DNA of 64,000 nucleotides, from contig NZ_RKRF01000009.1 of the NCBI RefSeq assembly GCF_003843875.1, forward strand, positions 124,001 through 188,000, read 5' to 3'. The position numbers and the translations under genes were made by a program. The notes under the pieces were generated by a model that made no database searches, had not been told where the DNA came from, and worked only from the letters and a program-made list of their open reading frames with translations. Positions 1 through 9,803 of the stretch are shown in pieces. This DNA is from Aquisalibacillus elongatus (lineage in GTDB: Bacteria > Bacillota > Bacilli > Bacillales > Alkalibacillaceae). Numbering within the stretch: position 1 is the first letter of the stretch; every line of letters begins with the position of its first letter.

Positions 1-2948
1 ATGGCTTTATTTAGAGATTCATCGTCTAGTGAACCAAAGCCTTCATCAATGAACATTGTTTCTATTGATACACCACCCTGGAAACTTTGAATGACATCGG
101 ACATGCCTAGTGCCAAGCATAGCGAAGCATTGAACTTTTCGCCTCCAGATAGTGTTTTAACATCGCGGTTTTGACCTGTGTACACATCATAAACATCAAG
201 CCCCAAGCCACTTTGTCGTCCGCGCGCTTCTTGACGGTCACTCCGTTTTAGATAAAACTGCCCATTAGATAGACGTTTTAAACGAAGATTCGCTGCATCT
301 ACAATTTGTTCCAAGTATTCAATTTGTAAATAACGCTCAAACGAAATCTTCTGGCTGTTTTGTCCACGCACAACGTCATATAAATCTGCGATACGGTTTA
401 ATGTCTTCTCTTGTTCGCTCACACGTTTATTTGTTTCTAGGATCCGTTCTTTTAGTTCAGCTGCATTCTTCTGGTGATCAACTGTTGAATTATATTGTTG
501 TAAAGCTAATTCATATTGCTCTTTAGCCTCATTCAATTGAACTTCAATTGCACTCAGTTCAACTTTTTCTTCACGAGATAACTGCTCTTTTAATTCCTGT
601 ACACGTGAGCTGACAGTTGTTCTTTGTTGTTTATAGTGCTCAATCTCATCTTTAATTGCTTTACGCACTTCTTCAGTTCGTTTAGCCGTTCGGTAGTCGT
701 CTTCGTTTGCGAAATTTGATAATTCGAGCTGCTCCTTGAAGGTTTCCTTCACTTTTTGAAGTTTTGATTCTGCTTCTTTTAAATACTGATGACTGTTTTC
801 AGCCTGCGTTTTAGTTTTAGTTAAGGTTTCGCTTGCATCATTCCACTGCTTTTGCACTTGTTCCCAAGCGAATTCTAGCTTGGACTTTTTAGTTTCTGCT
901 TGGTTAATGGCCCCATCCAACGCTTGAAGTGTCCGAATGTCCACAGGAACTGCATCTAATAATGACTCATAAGTCAATTTGGCCTGATGATATCCTTGTT
1001 TTTTATCCTCAACCTGCTTTCGCAAATTTTCTTGTTCTAACTCTATTTCTTTTATGTGTTTAGCCAGATTTTCTGATTGGTCACGTTTTGGTTTTAGCTC
1101 TTTTGAAATTCGATCAAGATGTTCTACTTCATTTTTTAATTGTTGACCTTGTTCTACTAACCAATCAAACGTTTGATTGATTTTTTGGTCGTCAATATCA
1201 TACTCAGCTAACACCTGTTTCTTCTCTTCCATTTGATCTAATTTTTCTTGATACTGCGTGACTAGCTTAGTATACGCTTGATAATGTTGGTCATAGTGAT
1301 TTTTCGCTTGATCCATCCCTTCCTTAGAAGGCGTCTCTTCCGTAAGAACGGCTTTATTCGGATGTTCTGTACTTCCACAGACTGGACAAGGCTCACCATC
1401 ATTTAAATGGGATGCTAGTACACCAGCTTGCCCGTGAAGCCATGCTTGTTCTTTTTGTTCAAACTCCGCCTTGGCTTCATGGTATACCTTTTCTTCAGCT
1501 TGAACCTTGTCTTTCAAAATATCTCGTTCACCAATCATTTGGATAAAACGGTTCGATTCCTTCCACTTCTCCCTTAGCTGTTCAAGCTCTCTTTGTTTTT
1601 CAGGAAGTTTCTCAACCATTTCCGTTTCTTTTCGAATTAGTGAGTCCAGCTCTTCTACTTGCTGTCGTTTGGTTGTGATTTGTTGTTCTACTGAGCTCAG
1701 TTTAGATGAAACCTGCTTTAAATTCACCTCTGCTTCATCAACTAGCTTTTTCTTTGTACTTATTTCTTCAACTTTTGGCCGTAACTCTTTCAATCTATTT
1801 AAGTGTGTTGTAGCCTGTTCACGTTCTTCTTTTTTTGCTGCTTCTGAATGATATTGAGTGTCCGCTTCTTTGAAGTTCTCTTGAGCTGTTTTCAATGCTT
1901 GGTCAGCTTTTAACTTGGCCTGTTTTTTCTCATCTGCATCTTGTTCTTGTTCTTTAACCTGACGTTCATAAATTTCAAGCTGACTAGCACGTTCACTTTT
2001 CTCAAGTGTGACTTGTTGTTCTTTTATCACGGATTCTTTTGAATTCAGCAAATCTAGTTCTTTTTCAAATTTAGCTAACTCTTCAAATCTCTCATTTAAA
2101 ACTTTAGCTTTCTGATATCTGTCTTGCATTGTTTGTGCATAATTAGAAGCCTTAGTCTTCTCTTCACCTTTAACCTTAATCTCGTTTTGATAAAACTCAA
2201 GCTCATCTTCCAATGCTCCTACTAATTGATTCATATTGAAATGCTCTTGTGATAGTACGTGAGTGAGTTTCGAACCTTCACGTTCAGGGAGTTTGGACTG
2301 GATTTCGGCAACATAATGTTCACGTTGTTGTTCAATTTTTGAAAAAGCTTCCTCAGCTTGACGTCGCTTCTCTTTAAGCCGTTCAGCAATATCTTGATAA
2401 GGGTACGTTTGAAAAATACGCCTTAGAATCTCTTCTTTATTCTCCGTCTTTGAGGTCAAAAGTTTTCTAAATTCACCTTGAGGCAACATAACAATTTGTG
2501 AAAACTGATCTTTCGTTAAACCAACGATTTCCTCAACTCGCTCGTTGATTTCAGATACCATTTGCCGATCCACGCAAGGGACTTCACGATCATCAACTAC
2601 TTGGTAAAATTCATACTTTTCCCCTGTAGCCGTTTTATTACCATCTTTCACATGACCTAGTTGCCTTAAAATACGATAACGTTTTCCGTGAATATCAAAA
2701 ATAAGCTCTATACTTGTGTGAACATGATCATCCGCAAAGTCACTGCGAAGCATTTTGTAATCTTGACGGTCTTCACCACTTGCAGATCCATATAATGCAA
2801 AACAAATGCCATCGAAAATCGTCGTTTTCCCTGCTCCAGTCTTTCCAGAAATGACAAAAAGACGATTGTCTTCTAGTTCGTTAAAGCTGACTACTTCTGT
2901 ATCTTTATATGGACCAAACGCGGTCATAGTTAACTTAATGGGCTTCAT
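1..2948 (-). CDS. sbcC: Exonuclease SbcC, ATPase subunit (3' end outside window)
   Basis: Large SMC/Rad50-like ATPase that works with SbcD (Mre11-like nuclease) to cut hairpins and protein-blocked DNA ends. The visible 982 codons begin with an ABC head carrying Walker A GKTGAGKT at about residues 35-42. Long Glu/Lys/Gln-rich coiled coils follow, with a zinc hook DGEPCPVCG near base 1390 (about residue 520) and then the returning coil. At the left edge are the signature region and Walker B (SIETMFIDEGFGSLDDE, bases ~10-70). Only the extreme C-terminus is missing. ATG at 2948 lies 17 nt after the sbcD stop with AAAGGCG upstream, so the two form an operon. A palindrome (1163-1180) inside the gene recurs elsewhere in the window. 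Confidence 0.95.
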   Translation of the reverse strand, partial: MKPIKLTMTAFGPYKDTEVVSFNELEDNRLFVISGKTGAGKTTIFDGICFALYGSASGEDRQDYKMLRSDFADDHVHTSIELIFDIHGKRYRILRQLGHVKDGNKTATGEKYEFYQVVDDREVPCVDRQMVSEINERVEEIVGLTKDQFSQIVMLPQGEFRKLLTSKTENKEEILRRIFQTYPYQDIAERLKEKRRQAEEAFSKIEQQREHYVAEIQSKLPEREGSKLTHVLSQEHFNMNQLVGALEDELEFYQNEIKVKGEEKTKASNYAQTMQDRYQKAKVLNERFEELAKFEKELDLLNSKESVIKEQQVTLEKSERASQLEIYERQVKEQEQDADEKKQAKLKADQALKTAQENFKEADTQYHSEAAKKEEREQATTHLNRLKELRPKVEEISTKKKLVDEAEVNLKQVSSKLSSVEQQITTKRQQVEELDSLIRKETEMVEKLPEKQRELEQLREKWKESNRFIQMIGERDILKDKVQAEEKVYHEAKAEFEQKEQAWLHGQAGVLASHLNDGEPCPVCGSTEHPNKAVLTEETPSKEGMDQAKNHYDQHYQAYTKLVTQYQEKLDQMEEKKQVLAEYDIDDQKINQTFDWLVEQGQQLKNEVEHLDRISKELKPKRDQSENLAKHIKEIELEQENLRKQVEDKKQGYHQAKLTYESLLDAVPVDIRTLQALDGAINQAETKKSKLEFAWEQVQKQWNDASETLTKTKTQAENSHQYLKEAESKLQKVKETFKEQLELSNFANEDDYRTAKRTEEVRKAIKDEIEHYKQQRTTVSSRVQELKEQLSREEKVELSAIEVQLNEAKEQYELALQQYNSTVDHQKNAAELKERILETNKRVSEQEKTLNRIADLYDVVRGQNSQKISFERYLQIEYLEQIVDAANLRLKRLSNGQFYLKRSDRQEARGRQSGLGLDVYDVYTGQNRDVKTLSGGEKFNASLCLALGMSDVIQSFQGGVSIETMFIDEGFGSLDDESLNKA

Positions 2949-2965
2949 TACTATTCACGCCTTTC

Positions 2966-4129
2966 TTACTTCGAAACCGTTTCTCGATCTTTATTTAATA
3001 CTTCATCTAATACTTCGTTAAAAATTTCCTCTGTCTCATCAGTTGCAGCTTCTCCCTTTACCTCTTCATAGAACGCTCGGAATAATTCAAGGTCACTCAT
3101 CTGATGGCGTTCTGATGCTTCAACCGAATCTGTTTCGCTCGAAGTACTTGTGATTTTTCTCTCAACATGCATCGCATTAGGATAAACAGAGCGGATTTTT
3201 TCCATTGGATAAAGAACTGGGGTCTCATCTAGTAAACGAACAAACACATAGTCTTCACTCACCTCATGAGTCAACAGTTCTTCCATTGTTGCCTCTACTG
3301 TTCGCATATCACGGAGAGGGTTCAATTCCTGCTTTTCTACTTCAATTTCCCCTTCAGCATCTATGTTCACAACAAGATAACCTTTTCTATGTTTTTCTTC
3401 TGAAACTGAATATTTTAGCGGTGATCCCGCATATCGAATCGTTTCATTTCCAACATGATGTGCCTGGTGTAAATGTCCTAAAGCTGTATAGTGAAACTGC
3501 TTAAAATACTCAGCATTCACGTGTTCAGCACCTCCAATAGATAATGGGCGCTCCGATTCGCTAGTATTGTCTTGTGGATGTCCCATTGGTGTCACAAATT
3601 GGTGTCCAACAAACACGTGTCTGGCATTAGGTTCCATTTGCTGTTCAATCTCTTGAATAATTTGCTTTGTTGCATCGTCGTGTGTTCTAATTTCTTCGTT
3701 TTCGAACACATAACGTACCACACTCGGGTCGACGTAAGGTACAAGATAAAAGTGTACCTCGCCATGCTGGTCAGGGATGACAACGGGCTTGATCATTTGA
3801 TCTAGTTGTCCGGCAATATGCAGCCCGTTCTCTTTCATAATTTGAGAACCAAAATTCAACCTCCCTGGACTATCATGGTTCCCTGCAATAGCAAGGGTCG
3901 GAACACCAATATCCATGACTAACTCTTTTAATAAATTGTCCAATAGGTGCACAGCATCCGTAGGTGGAACCGCACGGTCATAGAGGTCTCCAGCGATGAT
4001 GACGACATCCGGCTTTTCTTCTCGCACATCATCGATAAACTGACGTAACACATATTTCTGATCTACTGTCATATATACACCTTGCACAAGTTTCCCTAGG
4101 TGCCAATCCGCTGTATGAAAGATTTTCAC
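2966..4129 (-). CDS. sbcD: Exonuclease SbcD, nuclease subunit
   Basis: Mre11-type metallophosphoesterase, the nuclease partner of SbcC; 387 aa, normal for the family. Metal-binding motifs are visible: D8-W-H10, GDLYDR (47-52), GNHD (83-86), and later VGHQF and GHLHQAHH. I chose the GTG at 4129, giving MKIFHTADWHLG, because AAGGGG sits 9 nt upstream and SbcD proteins normally begin this way. The ATG at 4138 abuts the same AAGGGG with no spacing. First gene of the sbcDC operon; about 200 nt of non-coding DNA separates it from the TRAP operon upstream. Confidence 0.95.
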   Translation of the reverse strand: MKIFHTADWHLGKLVQGVYMTVDQKYVLRQFIDDVREEKPDVVIIAGDLYDRAVPPTDAVHLLDNLLKELVMDIGVPTLAIAGNHDSPGRLNFGSQIMKENGLHIAGQLDQMIKPVVIPDQHGEVHFYLVPYVDPSVVRYVFENEEIRTHDDATKQIIQEIEQQMEPNARHVFVGHQFVTPMGHPQDNTSESERPLSIGGAEHVNAEYFKQFHYTALGHLHQAHHVGNETIRYAGSPLKYSVSEEKHRKGYLVVNIDAEGEIEVEKQELNPLRDMRTVEATMEELLTHEVSEDYVFVRLLDETPVLYPMEKIRSVYPNAMHVERKITSTSSETDSVEASERHQMSDLELFRAFYEEVKGEAATDETEEIFNEVLDEVLNKDRETVSK

Positions 4130-4280
4130 TTCTCTCATCCCCTTCAACTAATCTATCTATTATTTTAACATGGTAGACCTTTATTCTATACGTGAAAAAT
4201 TAGTAAGAAAGGTCGAATATTAACAAAATAGGGCTTAAAATGGCTGATTTTTTAGCCTTTCAATACCATTTTCTGCTCGA

Positions 4281-4328
4281 GAGATATAAAAACCCTCGAA
4301 TGTTAGATTTTTATCCTAACTTCGAGGG
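4281..4328 (-). terminator. Rho-independent terminator of the TRAP operon
   Basis: Inverted repeat CCCTCGAA...TTCGAGGG extended inward by GTTAG/CTAAC, followed on the minus strand by TTTTTATAT. It lies just after the TRAP permease stop codon at 4342. Confidence 0.85.
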
Positions 4329-4341
4329 AGATTTATAATGA

Positions 4342-6570
4342 TTAGCTTGCTTGTGCTGTTTCTACATTTTGTTGATTTTTGGATTTAAAATATTGGAAGC
4401 CAATTAAGAATGCGAATAAGATGACAGCGAAAAGGTCAGTCAAGCCATTATCTTGGATAAACATCAGAGCAACAACTACAGCAATAATTCGCTCAATCCA
4501 GTGATACTTCGTTAATAACCAGTTCTGGATAAATGATGCAAAAGCAACCATACCAATTGTGGCTGTCACAATCGCTAGCACAACATCGTGCCAGCTAGCA
4601 TCTGTGATTAATAGTATCGTATTATTCATTGTAAACACAAACGGAAGTAATAATGCTGCTGAGTCATACTTGAAACCTTGAACCCCTGTTCTAACAGGAC
4701 CGGCCTTCGCAATACCCGCCGTCGCATAGGCCGGTAAGTTGATCGGTGGTGTATCGTCTGCTAACACACCATAATATAACACGAATAGATGAGCGACTAA
4801 CACTGGAACTCCATAGTCAGTTAGAACCGGTGCAACGATTGCTGCCAATACAACATACGTTGCAGTTGTCGGTAAGCCTAATCCTAGTAGTAAACAAGCA
4901 AATACAGTTAAAACTAGGGCGAAATAAAGCTCCGTATTATCCGTCGTCATAAACGCTGGAACCATTGACGCTAAGTCAGATGAGAAGCCAACTACAATTC
5001 GTGTAAATTTAGTAGATAGACCAGACGTCGTAATAACACCAATTAAGATCCCTGCAGTCGCACAGGCCACTATGATAGAAAGTGAATTACGTGCCGCCAC
5101 TTCGAAACCTGAAAGCATCTCACGCATGCCATAACGTACAGGTGCCGCATCTACTTTGAGTTTCTTTTGTCCAAGTGCAAATACTAGTGCCACGATGATT
5201 CCTAATAACACCATATAAGCAATTGGATCTTTCCAACGAATCGTTTCCGAACTAAAGAATGAAGTACCAAACAAATCATTGAGCTTATATAAGCCAATAT
5301 TCAGAAGTTCAGCTATATCTTTGAAAACAAAAGCAATACCTAATAATATGGCTGCAAAAACAAGTGCTCGTGCCATACTCTCTTTAAACCGGTGTGCAAA
5401 TAAAGCAATAACAAGCAAAATAGTTATTGAATAAAACGCTGAATTATTTACAGATACACGTTCAACAACTAGGAAGTATAATAGAACGAATATCGGAATC
5501 AATAAGTAGCCTTGTTGCATAAGCAATTTACGACCACTTGCAAGTTCACTTTTATCCATACCTTTAATGCCATTCTTAGAAGCTTCGAAATGCACCATAA
5601 AAAGAATTCCTACATAACACAAAATCGCTGGAATAATCGCACTTTGAATAATCTCGTAGTATGGAATGCTTGTCAATTCGACCATAATAAAGGCTGCAGC
5701 ACCCATGATTGGCGGTAAAAACTGACCACTAGAAGAAGCAGCAACTTCTACCCCACCGGAAACATGCGGTTTAAATCCGACTTTTTTCATTAATGGAATT
5801 GTGAACGTACCTGTCGTAACAGCATTCGCTGTAGAGCTCCCAGAGATACTCCCCATCATTCCACTTGCTACAACACTTGCTTTTGCAGGTCCACCTTTAT
5901 ATCTGCCAAATGCACGAAGAGCTAAATCTATAAACATTTTACCGGCGCCTGTTGATTCTAGTAACGCACCAAACAGAATAAAGATAAAGACAAACTGTGC
6001 CGAAGCATAGATTGGTGTTCCAAAAATACCATTATTACGGTATGTAATCTCATAGATAAAACGCTCGAAGTCTCCCCGAGAATGATAGAACTGTCCCGGC
6101 ATGAATTCACCTAAAAAGAAATAGGCAACAAAGACTAGAGCTATAATCACTAATGGATAGCCAACAACACGACGCGTGGCTTCAAGTACTAACACAATTA
6201 ATGCTAACCCAATGAAAATTTCATAACCAGTCGGCTCTCCAGACATAATGGAGGATGCGTCCTGTCTTTGTATAATAAACATTCCCACATACAATGCAAA
6301 AGCAGAGAGAATAATATCATAAATTGGTATTCTAGTTTGTCCTAACCTATTCTTAATTGGAAAAATCATAAAGATTAAGACAAGCGCTAACGTTAAATGA
6401 AATATCAGAAATGTCTTAGAACCAAGGCCTGGAAGACCAAAACCTGCTACATATAAATGGAATAATGACATAAAAACAGCAACTGAAATAACTGCTATTG
6501 CCCATATACCACTTAACTCTCGGTCACTTCCTTCTAGTTCGTTGATCATCTTTTGTTGCTTTTCATCCAT
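4342..6570 (-). CDS. TRAP transporter fused 4TM/12TM permease (DctQM fusion)
   Basis: Integral membrane subunit of a TAXI-type TRAP transporter, which imports organic acids or amino acids with a cation gradient. The 742-aa protein is hydrophobic along most of its length. It has an N-terminal cytoplasmic stretch, a DctQ-like 4-TM part and a DctM-like part with the Gly/Ser-rich family segments MGSISGSSTANAVTTG, SSSGQFLPPIMGAAAF and LGLGLPTTATYVV. That order is typical of the TRAP_fused family. ATG at 6570 has GAGAGGGG 6 nt upstream. Last gene of the operon TAXI protein - DUF1850 - permease. The substrate cannot be read from the sequence. Confidence 0.92.
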   Translation of the reverse strand: MDEKQQKMINELEGSDRELSGIWAIAVISVAVFMSLFHLYVAGFGLPGLGSKTFLIFHLTLALVLIFMIFPIKNRLGQTRIPIYDIILSAFALYVGMFIIQRQDASSIMSGEPTGYEIFIGLALIVLVLEATRRVVGYPLVIIALVFVAYFFLGEFMPGQFYHSRGDFERFIYEITYRNNGIFGTPIYASAQFVFIFILFGALLESTGAGKMFIDLALRAFGRYKGGPAKASVVASGMMGSISGSSTANAVTTGTFTIPLMKKVGFKPHVSGGVEVAASSSGQFLPPIMGAAAFIMVELTSIPYYEIIQSAIIPAILCYVGILFMVHFEASKNGIKGMDKSELASGRKLLMQQGYLLIPIFVLLYFLVVERVSVNNSAFYSITILLVIALFAHRFKESMARALVFAAILLGIAFVFKDIAELLNIGLYKLNDLFGTSFFSSETIRWKDPIAYMVLLGIIVALVFALGQKKLKVDAAPVRYGMREMLSGFEVAARNSLSIIVACATAGILIGVITTSGLSTKFTRIVVGFSSDLASMVPAFMTTDNTELYFALVLTVFACLLLGLGLPTTATYVVLAAIVAPVLTDYGVPVLVAHLFVLYYGVLADDTPPINLPAYATAGIAKAGPVRTGVQGFKYDSAALLLPFVFTMNNTILLITDASWHDVVLAIVTATIGMVAFASFIQNWLLTKYHWIERIIAVVVALMFIQDNGLTDLFAVILFAFLIGFQYFKSKNQQNVETAQAS

Positions 6571-6650
6571 GTCAAACCCCTCTCGTCCATAAAAAATTTC
6601 CTAGCAGTATATTTTATTATATATAACTCTGCATCATTCAAATATATCTA

Positions 6651-7226
6651 CTAGAATGAGAATTTAATCCAATCCCAAAATGTTTCGTCTTTAATCGTGA
6701 CTAAAATCTGTGTATCAGAGTAAGGAGGTTCAGAAAGTGTTACCTCTTGGTCTTCGAAATGAAACGTATGAGGATATAAATGGGACGGTTGGAACTTTAG
6801 TTCTCCACCAATCACCGGCCTATTCAGATTTTGAATAACGAAAAAACCATCTTTCATCTCAACATCGCCTTTATCTTCGTAAGGCAACCCCGCTCCAAAA
6901 GACTTTGTCCAGCTTTCCATGGTTAAGATGGTCCAATCCTGATCAATTTTGAATTTCTCTATAACGGGAGATTTCTCAACAGAATGGATGTAACGGTGAG
7001 AGAACCAATCTTCTTGATTAACTTGCTCCTGCCACATTATGTCTCCATTTTGCAAATCCTCAATGACTAGCTTTTTGCCTGAATCATTCATGTAAAGTAA
7101 GACAGCAGTTGCTACGGTTAATATGAAAGCCAATAAAAATAGTCCGAACTTTTTGTTAAAAAAGGCATTGCCTGTAAGCAATGCCTTTCGGTTGTTCTGT
7201 TCAGTTGAACGATTACTCTTGCTCAT
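6651..7226 (-). CDS. DUF1850 domain protein of the TAXI-TRAP operon
   Basis: 191-aa protein with one N-terminal membrane helix (about residues 29-46, FGLFLLAFILTVATAVLL) and an extracytoplasmic domain containing HRYIHSVEKSPVIEKF, typical of DUF1850. Such genes commonly sit between TAXI binding proteins and fused TRAP permeases; their role is unknown. The start overlaps the end of the binding-protein gene by 14 nt. A strong terminator-like hairpin (7158-7188) lies inside codons 13-23, so transcription into this gene is probably attenuated. No later Met would keep the membrane helix, which supports the overlapping start. Confidence 0.8.
   Translation of the reverse strand: MSKSNRSTEQNNRKALLTGNAFFNKKFGLFLLAFILTVATAVLLYMNDSGKKLVIEDLQNGDIMWQEQVNQEDWFSHRYIHSVEKSPVIEKFKIDQDWTILTMESWTKSFGAGLPYEDKGDVEMKDGFFVIQNLNRPVIGGELKFQPSHLYPHTFHFEDQEVTLSEPPYSDTQILVTIKDETFWDWIKFSF
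7158..7188 (-). terminator. Intragenic terminator/attenuator after the TAXI gene
   Basis: Perfect 11-bp stem AAAGGCATTGC/GCAATGCCTTT with a 6-nt loop, followed on the minus strand by a run of six T. It begins 25 nt after the TAXI stop codon but lies inside the 5' coding part of the DUF1850 gene. Partial termination here would give more binding protein than permease. Confidence 0.8.
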
Positions 7227-8211
7227 TCAGGTATTTCTCTGCCCCTGGATGAAGGTCGATGGACATACCATCTTGTGCCGTATCAACTGTCAATTCTTTA
7301 CCACGATCGTGTGCTTCCTCAATATCACCTTTGTTTTCAAAAATCGCTTTGACCATTTCATAAACTTGATCCTCAGGAAGGTCATCGCTAGCGATTAACA
7401 TAGCTTGAACTGCTACAGTCGTTGCTGTGCTATCGAAATTGTCATAATCATCAGAAGGGATATCCTGCTTAGCATAATACGGGTACTCATCCATTAACGT
7501 TTCGATCATATCTTCGTTAATACTTACTAGCTTGATATCAGTTGTAGCGCTTAGCTCCTGAATACTTGCTGTTGGCGTACCAGAAGTTACGAATGCTGCA
7601 TCAATATTACCATCTTGTAGGTTTGTAGATGCATCACCGAATCCCATATGCTCTGCACTTAAATCGTCAAACGTTATGTCATGAACACCTAAGATTTGTT
7701 CAGCGTTAGCTTCAGTACCTGAGCCTACGTCACCTACAGCAACACGTTTACCTTCTAAGTCTTCAACTGTTTCGATTCCGCTATCAGCAGTTGTAACAAT
7801 TTGAATTGTTTCTGGATAGATCGTGAATACACCGCTGTAGCCATCTTTTACTTCTCCATCAAACATCTTTGTACCTTCTTGTGCATAGAAAGCGGTGTCA
7901 TTCTGAACAAGTGCTAATTCAGCTTCACCTGCAGTTACATCATTAATGTTTACAACAGATGCACCACTTACTAAAGCGTTTACTGATACATCTTCAACAT
8001 TGTTAGTAACAACGTCCGCCATTGCTGTACCTAGTGGGAAGTATGTACCTGCTTCACCACCTGTTAAGAATGTGACGTTTTCAACCCATCCGTCACCTTC
8101 TCCTTCACCGTTACTGTCTTCTCCATCACTACTGTCATCTCCGCTACCACAAGCAGCTAGGAAAAGACCAAGTGATAAGAAGATTACTAGAATTAAACTA
8201 AATTTTTTCAC
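7213..8211 (-). CDS. TAXI family TRAP transporter substrate-binding lipoprotein
   Basis: 332-aa extracytoplasmic binding protein of the TRAP system. The N-terminus MKKFSLILVIFLSLGLFLAAC is a lipoprotein signal with Cys21 as lipid anchor, followed by a Ser/Gly/Asp/Glu linker. The mature part has the TAXI features LTGGEAGTYFPLGTAMADVV near the start, VGDVGSGTEANAEQIL in the middle and DAAFVTSGTPTASI. First gene of the operon, with about 130 nt of upstream DNA likely holding the promoter. The ligand is unknown; characterised TAXI proteins include glutamate/glutamine binders. Confidence 0.92.
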   Translation of the reverse strand: MKKFSLILVIFLSLGLFLAACGSGDDSSDGEDSNGEGEGDGWVENVTFLTGGEAGTYFPLGTAMADVVTNNVEDVSVNALVSGASVVNINDVTAGEAELALVQNDTAFYAQEGTKMFDGEVKDGYSGVFTIYPETIQIVTTADSGIETVEDLEGKRVAVGDVGSGTEANAEQILGVHDITFDDLSAEHMGFGDASTNLQDGNIDAAFVTSGTPTASIQELSATTDIKLVSINEDMIETLMDEYPYYAKQDIPSDDYDNFDSTATTVAVQAMLIASDDLPEDQVYEMVKAIFENKGDIEEAHDRGKELTVDTAQDGMSIDLHPGAEKYLNEQE

Positions 8212-8341
8212 TTAAATTACCCCCTTAGTAATTTCTTGGATATTTATCATACCATAATTTTAATCTAAATGTTATTAAAAAGTCTAGTAATCTTGCAATA
8301 ATTGTAAAAATAAATTTTCGATAAACCTCGTCAAATCAGCT

Positions 8342-8887
8342 TTAATCTTGTCTATTTTGATAGAAAATTAACATATCCTGCCACTTCCCTAATTCTTTTT
8401 TAAACGATTCTCGCTTACATTCTAGATGAAACCCTGATCTTTGAGCCAACTTGACAGAAGGTGTGTTATCAGGATTGATATGCAACTCAATACGGTGAAA
8501 ATCAAGTTCTTTAAAACATGCGCTCGTAAAGGCTCTAACACTCTCAGTTCCATAACCTCTTTTCCAATATTGATTATGAATGGAATACCCCATCATCGCC
8601 CAGTCATAATCCATTCTTAAAATCGTAACGAGCTCTACTTTTCCAACATTTGCTCCGTCTTCTTTTCGAAAGATGCCTAACACATACATTTCATCGCGTT
8701 CGGCCTGCTCATTAAAACCATTAATCCATTGTTTGAACCAGTCTTCTGTATTTCTTGATAAATCTTTAGGTTTACCCACATCGTATTTATATTGAGAAGG
8801 ATACCTCTCGCTAAACCCTTCATACCACCTATCGTAATCCTCATAATGATACGGCCTTAGAATCAGCCGATCTGTTTCAATGTTCAT
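8342..8887 (-). CDS. GNAT family N-acetyltransferase (RimJ/RimL type)
   Basis: About 181 aa. It opens with IETDRLILRPYHYEDYDRW, characteristic of ribosomal-protein-type acetyltransferases, and carries YWKRGYGTESVRA as the acetyl-CoA pyrophosphate loop, then ELHINPDNTPSVKLAQRSGF. AGGTGAT precedes tandem ATG codons (8890 and 8887); the second has better spacing. The gene starts immediately after the stop of the upstream GNAT gene (8892), so the two are co-transcribed. The acetyl acceptor is not predictable. Confidence 0.85.
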   Translation of the reverse strand: MNIETDRLILRPYHYEDYDRWYEGFSERYPSQYKYDVGKPKDLSRNTEDWFKQWINGFNEQAERDEMYVLGIFRKEDGANVGKVELVTILRMDYDWAMMGYSIHNQYWKRGYGTESVRAFTSACFKELDFHRIELHINPDNTPSVKLAQRSGFHLECKRESFKKELGKWQDMLIFYQNRQD

Positions 8888-8891
8888 CATA

Positions 8892-9428
8892 TCACCTGAT
8901 TTCATACTTAAACTCCATTAACCAACAGTCACGGTACTCTCCTTCATGCCATTCATGTTTTGGAAGCTTTTTAATAATTTCAAATCCGCTTTTCTCATAA
9001 GCCCGAATAGCCCTTTTATTAGACACTTGTGGATCCATAACAACATGCTCTGCTCCTTTTTGCTCAACTAAGTAGTTAGCCATCAATTTTACAAGTTTCG
9101 TACCGATGCCTTGATTCCAATATTCAATTTCTCCGATAAACTGATCTAACCCATATGTATGGTCGCTCACAAAACCATATTTCTGTTTATACTCGTCTTC
9201 TACTTTATAAAATTGAATATAGCCAATTGGTTTTTTGTCGAATTCAATTATACATCTTGTCAGCTCATCATCTTGATAAAATTCTCGATCAATTTCTTCT
9301 AAATCAAATGTTGCGTCACGCCCTTCATAAAATTCTAGCACTTTAGGATTCAATAGCCATTCTAGTAAAAGGGAACGATCATCATCTGTTAATTCCCTCA
9401 CAGTGATAGCATCTTGATTTATATTCAT
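8892..9428 (-). CDS. GNAT N-acetyltransferase, AAC(6')-like
   Basis: 178 aa, resembling the AAC(6') aminoglycoside acetyltransferase branch of GNAT: ITVRELTDDDRSLLLEWL at the start, FIGEIEYWNQGIGTKLVKLMA around the acetyl-CoA loop, then VVMDPQVSNKRAIRAYEKSGFE. ATG at 9428 is preceded by GAGGG at good spacing; longer in-frame versions up to 9500 lack a ribosome site. Chromosomal members of this branch often act on unknown small molecules, so resistance should not be assumed. Two-gene unit with the downstream RimJ/L-type enzyme. Confidence 0.82.
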   Translation of the reverse strand: MNINQDAITVRELTDDDRSLLLEWLLNPKVLEFYEGRDATFDLEEIDREFYQDDELTRCIIEFDKKPIGYIQFYKVEDEYKQKYGFVSDHTYGLDQFIGEIEYWNQGIGTKLVKLMANYLVEQKGAEHVVMDPQVSNKRAIRAYEKSGFEIIKKLPKHEWHEGEYRDCWLMEFKYEIR

Positions 9429-9570
9429 ATGGACCCTCACTTTCATAATATTTAAGTTCGACTTCGCCTTCTGAAATCCTTTATTAAGAGTTAGTCCCAT
9501 TGGCTTATAATATCAAACGGTTTATGTGAATAAAGTCTACTGTAGACAACTTATTGAAAGGAGATTGATT

Positions 9571-9765
9571 ATGGACCAAAGACTATTGTTTGGTTTTCTA
9601 GCTGGTTTCGGCTTTATGTTTATTCCTGTTCGTACAGATTTGTTAGAGGGGTTAGCTCAATTTTTAGACACGTTACTTTATGTAGTTGGACTAGTCGCTT
9701 CAGTTGTGTTCGGTGCGATTCTAATTTGGAATGCATTCAAAAATCTTAAAAATGCAACCAAATAG
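9571..9765 (+). CDS. Small membrane protein, function unknown
   Basis: 64 aa beginning MDQRLLFGFLAGFGFMFIP, with two hydrophobic stretches (about 4-17 and 32-54) and a short basic tail. AAAGGAGAT lies 5 nt before the ATG at 9571; an upstream in-frame ATG at 9526 has no ribosome site. Monocistronic, ended by a clear terminator. I do not recognise the family. Confidence 0.75.
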   Translation: MDQRLLFGFLAGFGFMFIPVRTDLLEGLAQFLDTLLYVVGLVASVVFGAILIWNAFKNLKNATK

Positions 9766-9778
9766 CTTTTCTAAAAGG

Positions 9779-9803
9779 GACACCTAGAGATAGGTGTCTT
9801 TTT
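9779..9803 (+). terminator. Rho-independent terminator
   Basis: GACACCT/AGGTGTC stem, 6-nt loop, then TTTTT; follows the small membrane protein gene. Confidence 0.88.

Noticed and set aside
9535-9547. GTCTA-CTG-TAGAC dyad before the 64-aa membrane gene, considered as a CopY/BlaI-type operator
   Set aside because: Does not fit TACANNTGTA, and no regulator or metal gene nearby.
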